The notes under the pieces are model-generated. The model had not been told where the DNA came from. It was given only the letters and a program-made list of their open reading frames with translations, and ran no database searches. Made by a program: the position numbers and the translations under genes. Below are positions 60,244-64,000 of a stretch of DNA of 64,000 nucleotides, in pieces. The stretch lies in contig CAVSPU010000002.1 of NCBI GenBank assembly GCA_963729815.1, forward strand, positions 1,240,001-1,304,000, in the 5' to 3' direction. Within the stretch, counting starts at the first letter, position 1, and each line of letters begins with the position of its first letter. Origin of the DNA: DAHUXN01 sp963729815. Its GTDB lineage: Bacteria > Acidobacteriota > Terriglobia > Acidiferrales > UBA7541.

Positions 60244-61026
60244 CTACATCTTCGTCAGCTCTCGTAATCTTCGTGTCTGCGCCCGGCTCACCGGCACTTC
60301 GCTTGCGCGCTTGTCATTCATTTTCAGCATGTAGCTCGACTTGAACCACGGCACCACTTCCTTGATGTGGTCGATGTTCACCAAATACGACCTGTGCGCG
60401 CGCCAGAACCGCTCCGAGTCGAGCGACGCCTGCAGCTCCTCGATCGTGCGGTAATTCGACACGCCCTCCGAGTCGCGCGTGAAAATCGTGATCGTTCCGT
60501 CCTGAATCGACGCGTACACCAGTTGGTCCGCGTCCACCAGAAACATCCGTTGCTGCGACTTCAGTAGCAGCTTCACCGGCTTTTCCGGCGACACTACCTT
60601 CGGCGTCCCAAGCTGCCCAATCAGCGTCTCCAGCCGCTCCACCGGCGACGCATTCGCCTCCACCATTTTTTTCGCGCGCTGGATGGCCTTCGCCACGCGC
60701 CCTTTGTCGAACGGTTTCAGCACGTAATCGACCGCGTTCACTTCAAACGCCTGCACCGCGTATTCGTCGAACGCCGTCGCAAAAACAATTTGCGGGACTT
60801 TGATTTTTTTCTCCACCAGCTTCTTGATCACGCCGAATCCGTCGAGCCCCGGCATCTGCACGTCGAGAAAAACCAGGTCCGGCGCGTGCTCTTTGATCAA
60901 GTTGACCGCGTCCAGTCCGTTTTTCCCCTGCGCGACAATATTGATCTCCGGAAACGCCTTCAGCAGGTAGGCGAGCTCCTCCCGCGCCGGCCTTTCGTCG
61001 TCAATAATCAGCGTATTAATCGCCAT
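60244..61026 (-). CDS. LytTR-family response regulator
   Basis: A 260-aa two-component regulator: receiver domain (residues 1-125) with phospho-acceptor Asp55 in LVFLDVQMPGLDG, the acidic pair DD at 9-10 and LKPFDKGRV near the end; then a linker and a C-terminal LytTR DNA-binding domain (about 155-260, VDADQLVYASIQDGTITIF, FWRAHRSYLVNIDHIKEV, MLKMNDKRASEVPVSR). Family members are usually paired with a LytS/YehU-type histidine kinase. None is adjacent; the upstream 520 bases are a repeat-rich gap. It reads toward the phosphoesterase gene. Confidence 0.93.
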   Translation of the reverse strand: MAINTLIIDDERPAREELAYLLKAFPEINIVAQGKNGLDAVNLIKEHAPDLVFLDVQMPGLDGFGVIKKLVEKKIKVPQIVFATAFDEYAVQAFEVNAVDYVLKPFDKGRVAKAIQRAKKMVEANASPVERLETLIGQLGTPKVVSPEKPVKLLLKSQQRMFLVDADQLVYASIQDGTITIFTRDSEGVSNYRTIEELQASLDSERFWRAHRSYLVNIDHIKEVVPWFKSSYMLKMNDKRASEVPVSRAQTRRLRELTKM

Positions 61027-61074
61027 GTTCTCGCCGCCTTACCTCCAACTCATCTCATAAATAGTCTTCGTCAG

Positions 61075-61130
61075 GGCACGGCTTCAGCCGTGCCAAAAAG
61101 ATTCTAGAAATCAGGGGTTTCAACCCCTGA
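61075..61130. repeat. Double-hairpin repeat element
   Basis: Two perfect hairpins in tandem: GGCACGGCTTCAGCCGTGCC at 61075-61094 and TCAGGGGTTTCAACCCCTGA at 61111-61130, separated by 16 bases. Such twin-hairpin REP-like units are common in soil Acidobacteriota DNA (recalled). Confidence 0.7.
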
Positions 61131-61220
61131 GGTCCGCAAAACATGTAATCGCGCCATGTATGAGACAAGTTCTCGTGAATGGATGGCCGCAATTCCTGCC
61201 TGCCCCAAAGCAAATGCGCT

Positions 61221-61270
61221 TTGTCATCCCGAGCCGCCACGCGGCGAGGGATCTGCTTCTGCCCTTGAAT
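61221..61270. repeat. Dispersed repeat of the GTCATCCCGAG...GAGGGATCTGC type
   Basis: TTGTCATCCCGAGCCGCCAC then GCGGCGAGGGATCTGCTTCT. The core and the end (GAGG[G/A]ATCTGCT) recur at 62346-62390. Confidence 0.6.
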
Positions 61271-61356
61271 CTTTTCGTACCTTGCCCCAGCAAAATTCCG
61301 CCGCCAGTATACGCAACGCCTTCTCCGCTGACAATTCGCATGAAGCCTCGCAGTAG

Positions 61357-61408
61357 GTCAGTTTGAATTTTCTTGATCGTGACACAAGGAGTCAAAATTC
61401 AAACTGAC
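61357..61408. repeat. 52-bp palindromic dispersed element, copy B
   Basis: The same 15-bp arms as copy A (563-614), with a spacer that matches copy A's spacer in the reverse complement at 20 of 22 positions. It is followed by CCATCACC, comparable with the outer ends of the cassette at 44208-44544. Confidence 0.85.
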
Positions 61409-61549
61409 CCATCACCCGGGTGCCCCATACTGCCTGCCCTGACGGAGGAAGGGAGCGCTTTATGCGAAGGGTGAGATACTTGCTTTGGTTTTAGTTTTTT
61501 CGTTCCAACTTCCAACCTCTGACCTCCAGAATACTGATATCATCTCGCC

Positions 61550-62083
61550 GTGCCTGCTCGCGCAAAGATTCTTTCCAGCAAGATGGTCTTCCACGGCCCC
61601 GTCTTCGATGTCCGCCACGACTCCGTCATCGAGCCCGGCGGCGTCCGCGCCGAGCGCGACGTCGTCGTGCACAACGGCTCCGTCGTCGTCCTTCCCGTGC
61701 TCGACAACGGCCACATGATTCTCGTTCGCCAATATCGCCATTCCGTCGGCGACTATCTCTGGGAACTCGTCGCTGGCCGCATGGAGCCCGGCGAATCGCC
61801 ACTCCCCGGCGCGAAGCGCGAGCTCCTCGAAGAAACCGGCTACACCGCGCGCCGCTGGCAAAAAATCCTCGACGTTTATCCCACGCCCGGCTTCGTCAGC
61901 GAACGCATGGTCGTCTACGTCGCGCGCGGCCTTCGCGCCGGCCCCGCGCAGCCCGAAGACGACGAGCGCATCACCATCAAGTCCTTCGCGCCGCACAAAC
62001 TCGAGCGATGGATTCGCACCGGCGCGCTCCGCGACGCCAAATCCATCGCCGGCATCCTCTACTATCTCCGCTTCTGCCGCTGA
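61550..62083 (+). CDS. NUDIX hydrolase (ADP-ribose pyrophosphatase-like)
   Basis: A 177-aa enzyme hydrolysing nucleoside diphosphates linked to another moiety, most likely ADP-ribose. The NUDIX box is complete: GRMEPGESPLPGAKRELLEETGY. Upstream VVVLPVLDNGHMILVRQYRHSVGDYLWELVAG and downstream YPTPGFVSERMVVYVARGL are typical of ADP-ribose pyrophosphatases. The start is GTG 61550; ATG 61583 is an alternative. Confidence 0.9.
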   Translation: MPARAKILSSKMVFHGPVFDVRHDSVIEPGGVRAERDVVVHNGSVVVLPVLDNGHMILVRQYRHSVGDYLWELVAGRMEPGESPLPGAKRELLEETGYTARRWQKILDVYPTPGFVSERMVVYVARGLRAGPAQPEDDERITIKSFAPHKLERWIRTGALRDAKSIAGILYYLRFCR

Positions 62084-62154
62084 CTTGCTCGCGGCGGCAG
62101 TGATGGCCTGGTCGCCCATCGCGCGGCGTGCATCTCCGGAACACGCCATTCCCT

Positions 62155-62198
62155 GTAGCTCAGGTACCGTTCGCGCTCTTCGCGAACTCACCTGAGGC
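62155..62198. repeat. Stem-loop repeat of the GTAGCTCA type, copy 2
   Basis: GTAGCTCAGGTACCGTTCGCG, loop CTCTT, then CGCGAACTCACCTGAGGC. Compared with copy 1 (53661-53708) bases differ in both arms so that pairing is largely kept. Confidence 0.65.
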
Positions 62199-62228
62199 TT
62201 TTCCCCTGCATCGCCGCGGCGCACTCCT

Positions 62229-62360
62229 CTCGCCTCGTCGCCCCATAGAAGTGCGCTTGTCATCCTGAGCGGAGCACCGTTTGCGGAGTCGAAGCCTGCC
62301 TGCCGCAGGCAGGGACCTCGCCTCGCCGCGCTATAGAAGTGTGCTTGTCATTCCGAGGAG
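62229..62360 (+). repeat. Two direct repeats with CATAGAAGTG/TATAGAAGTG and GTCATCCTGAG cores
   Basis: CTCGCCTCGTCGCCCCATAG...CTTGTCATCCTGAG at 62229-62270 recurs as CTCGCCTCGCCGCGCTATAG...CTTGTCATTCCGAG at 62318-62360, an 89-base period. The GTCAT[C/T]C[C/T]GAG core links both to the dispersed repeats at 42974 and 61221. Confidence 0.6.
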
Positions 62361-62634
62361 CACGCGACGAGGAATCTGCTGTTTTGGTTCCCGCCTTCGT
62401 AAGGCCCTGCTTGTATACCCTGAGCGCGCGAAGGGACGCAGGAAGGGCCGCGCCCGCGCGATGCAACACATCGCGTCATTGCCTTTTCGGGGTGCCCGTC
62501 CTGCTTGCCCAGACACCTGAAGAGTTGCGCCCGCGCAAAAGCCAGACGTTGAGCTCCTTGCCTCTTTGCCTTTCACTGACCACTCACCCCTGATCCCTGA
62601 CCACTAATCTCTGATCACTGATAAACTGTCTTCC

Positions 62635-62835
62635 ATGCACGGCGTCGTGAAATGGTTCAACAACGCGAAAGGCTTCGGCTTCATCGGCCGCGACGACGGC
62701 CCTGACGTTTTCGTCCACTATTCCGCCGTCGCCGGCGACAAGTTCAAAACCCTCCGCGAAGGCGACCGCGTCGAATTCGACATCGTCCCCGGCCCCAAAG
62801 GCCAGCAAGCCTCCAACGTCGTCAAACTCTCGTAA
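62635..62835 (+). CDS. Cold-shock protein (CspA family)
   Basis: A 66-aa single-domain RNA/DNA-binding protein. RNP1 is KGFGFIGRD and RNP2 is VFVHYSAV, flanked by GVVKWFNNAKGF, the family start. It acts as an RNA chaperone; cold inducibility cannot be judged. The long repeat-bearing gap upstream contains no obvious ribosome site directly before the ATG. Confidence 0.95.
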   Translation: MHGVVKWFNNAKGFGFIGRDDGPDVFVHYSAVAGDKFKTLREGDRVEFDIVPGPKGQQASNVVKLS

Positions 62836-62865
62836 TTTTATCGCATGACCGCTCGGTTCGAATTC

Positions 62866-62894
62866 CTTCCATTTACCTTACCTCTATATATAAT
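62866..62894 (+). promoter_or_regulatory. Possible promoter of the POTRA-protein gene
   Basis: TATAAT at 62889-62894 is a consensus -10; a weak -35 (TTCCAT) lies 16 bases upstream. Initiation would fall at or next to the GTG start codon. Confidence 0.4.
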
Positions 62895-62900
62895 GAGTCC

Positions 62901-64000
62901 GTGAAGCACGTTCACACTCCTTGCCCCATCTTTGTCTTCGCTGTTCTCTTAATTCTGCTCGCCGCAATTCCGGCATCCGCACAAACGGCTCCAAACTCTG
63001 ACTTCCGCTTGATGACCATCTCCTTTACCGGTCTACGACATTTCAAACAGCCACAGATCATTGCACTCAGCGGCCTCTTTCCCGGCGAGTCCGTTTCCCT
63101 GCAAACATTATCCGACGCCGCAAATCGCCTCGCGCAATACGGTGTGTTTCAGAAAGTCCCTTACCAATACCGAACGCAAAGTAACCAGCTGGACCTCACA
63201 TTTAACGTCGTCGAGACAGACAACTTGCTTTCCTGCCTCTTCGACAATTTCGTCTGGTTCACTCCGGATGAGTTGAACTCCGCTCTTGCGCGTGATGTTC
63301 CGCTTTACGATGGGTCCGTACCCCAGAGCGGGCGTATGCTTCAAGCAATCCAAAACTCCTTGACCACATTGCTCAAACAAAAAGGCATCCCCGGAGATGT
63401 CCAGTTCACTCCGTTTTCAGTCCGTCAGGGAGCGTCAGTTTCAGCAATCCTCTTCAGTATCTCAGCAGTCGCCCTGCCGATTCACGATCTTCATTTCCCG
63501 GGTGCCAGCGCAATTCCGGAAGCTGAGCTGCTAAAACATGCAAGACCATTGCTGGGCAAGGATTACTCACGCGTAGAGATTGACGTGTTTGTGCCTGCAA
63601 CCTTCCTTCCTCTATATGGCGAGTTAGGTTACCTGCGCGCGCGATTCGATCCTCCGAAAACCGTGCTCCTTGGCAGCGATGACCGAGCGCCCTCACAAGA
63701 TGTTTCTATTACTGTCCAAGTTCATGAAGGCCTCTCCTATGACTGGAAAGCTGCGGCCTGGACGGGCAACCGAATATTTTCCGACGCTGCCCTGGACAAG
63801 CTTCTCGGCATGCACGCTGAAGCCGTCGCAAACATGCAGAAGTTCGATGCCGGAGTGCAAGCCATACGCGACGCGTACCTGAAGCAAGGCTATCTGCAAA
63901 TTGACATTTCACCGCAGCAGGAATTGGATGATTCCACTCGGCACGTCGCCTATCAATTCTCTATCGATGAAGGCCCTCAATTCCACATGGGTGCCGTCAC
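62901..64000 (+). CDS. POTRA-domain outer-membrane assembly-like protein (N-terminal part)
   Basis: A frame without stops for 366 codons to the window end, starting at GTG 62901. The N terminus is a clear signal peptide (IFVFAVLLILLAAIPASA, cleavage before QTAP). What follows has POTRA-like units: FTGLRHFKQPQIIALSGLFPGESVSLQTL with ANRLAQYGVF, and later LGKDYSRVEIDVF with GELGYLRARFDPP and AIRDAYLKQGYLQIDISP, resembling BamA/TamA-type proteins. The C-terminal beta-barrel would lie beyond the window. A TATAAT at 62889-62894 sits only six bases before the GTG, so the message may be leaderless. Confidence 0.75.
   Translation, partial: MKHVHTPCPIFVFAVLLILLAAIPASAQTAPNSDFRLMTISFTGLRHFKQPQIIALSGLFPGESVSLQTLSDAANRLAQYGVFQKVPYQYRTQSNQLDLTFNVVETDNLLSCLFDNFVWFTPDELNSALARDVPLYDGSVPQSGRMLQAIQNSLTTLLKQKGIPGDVQFTPFSVRQGASVSAILFSISAVALPIHDLHFPGASAIPEAELLKHARPLLGKDYSRVEIDVFVPATFLPLYGELGYLRARFDPPKTVLLGSDDRAPSQDVSITVQVHEGLSYDWKAAAWTGNRIFSDAALDKLLGMHAEAVANMQKFDAGVQAIRDAYLKQGYLQIDISPQQELDDSTRHVAYQFSIDEGPQFHMGAV

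Larger units (their letters stand above)
61027..61549. other. Repeat-rich intergenic region
   Basis: 523 bases with no gene. It holds a double-hairpin element (61075-61130), a GTCATCCCGAG-type repeat (61221-61270), the second 52-bp palindrome (61357-61408) and a CCTGACGGAGGAAGGG segment near 61438. The promoters of the LytTR regulator and the NUDIX gene should be near its two ends. Confidence 0.7.
62084..62634. other. Repeat-rich intergenic region upstream of the cold-shock gene
   Basis: 551 bases without a convincing gene. It holds a GTAGCTCA stem-loop (62155-62198), a tandem pair of about 43-bp direct repeats (62229 and 62318, each ending in a GTCAT[T/C]C core), a CCTGCCTGCCGCAGGCAGG palindrome (62296-62314) and short GACCACT...GATCACTGAT repeats just before 62634. 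Confidence 0.65.

Noticed and set aside
60023..60334. Short plus-strand frames upstream of the phosphoesterase gene
   Set aside because: Overlap the 3' end of the LytTR gene, no ribosome site, arbitrary composition.
61460..62263. 267-codon minus-strand frame opposite the NUDIX gene
   Set aside because: Antisense shadow; the NUDIX box on the plus strand is unambiguous.
62281..62593. Small open frames in the gap before the cold-shock gene
   Set aside because: They consist of dispersed repeat sequence read in several frames.
1..64000. tRNA, rRNA, CRISPR array, toxin-antitoxin or prophage modules
   Set aside because: None recognised by reading both strands; no regular short direct repeats with unique spacers were seen.

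Overview
The window is GC-rich bacterial chromosomal DNA with tightly packed genes on both strands. It most resembles an uncultured soil or sediment member of the Acidobacteriota. This is an inference from gene content: a fused LptF-LptG permease, a DUF1844 protein, a giant SBBP-repeat/choice-of-anchor-D surface protein, YVTN propellers, and small orphan membrane proteins set among dispersed palindromic repeats. I saw no rRNA, tRNA, CRISPR array, phage or complete transposase gene.

Layout. 0-3 kb (+): chorismate mutase, DAHP synthase and a YVTN propeller protein. 3-10 kb (-): a 1538-aa surface protein and a GH57 glycosidase. 10-12.4 kb (+): LptF-LptG fusion. 12.4-19.7 kb (-): recO-glyQ-glyS-ppdK-udk. 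20-21.7 kb (+): PfkB kinase and rhomboid protease. 21.6-26.5 kb (-): mazG, GNAT acyltransferase, MenC/N-acylamino acid racemase, EamA transporter, isopropylmalate/isocitrate dehydrogenase-like gene. 26.7-29 kb (+): DUF1844, MBL hydrolase, ribF. 29-33.8 kb (-): uppS-cdsA-dxr-rseP-fur. 33.9-36.8 kb (-): a PRC/MgtE_N/CBS sensor gene followed directly by an Nramp-related transporter, behind a structured leader. 36.8-43 kb: CYTH gene (-), then mutS-anmK-peptide-binding lipoprotein (+). 43-45.3 kb: tsaC and an islet of small orphan genes, one inside an inverted-repeat cassette. 45.3-48.8 kb (+): SpoU methyltransferase, rarA, periplasmic propeller. 48.8-57.8 kb (-): acyl-CoA dehydrogenase, trpS, a membrane protein, scpA, scpB, rluB-like, hisC, CoA-binding protein, M28 peptidase. 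57.9-61 kb (-): a frameshifted secreted phosphoesterase and a LytTR response regulator. 61-64 kb (+): NUDIX hydrolase, cold-shock protein and the start of a POTRA protein, separated by repeat-rich gaps.

Most genes are housekeeping: aromatic and histidine synthesis, translation, isoprenoid/phospholipid/LPS envelope construction, SMC-ScpAB chromosome organisation, mismatch repair and recombination. The most interesting unit is the divalent-cation operon at 33.9-36.75 kb. A soluble protein built like the cytosolic gate of an MgtE Mg2+ channel lies one base upstream of an Nramp homologue that lacks the transition-metal signature residues (DPGN reads DNDA; the TM6 Met is Ala). The operon leader, about 280 nt long, carries an intrinsic terminator and a mutually exclusive anti-terminator helix. 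This looks like a riboswitch-controlled Mg2+ (or other hard cation) uptake system. Other notable items are a likely N-succinyl-amino-acid racemase/GNAT pair, two inverted copies of a 52-bp palindromic element about 61 kb apart, a 337-bp cassette with related ends, a relic acyl-CoA dehydrogenase 3' end, and an RluB-like enzyme with Glu at the catalytic Asp position.
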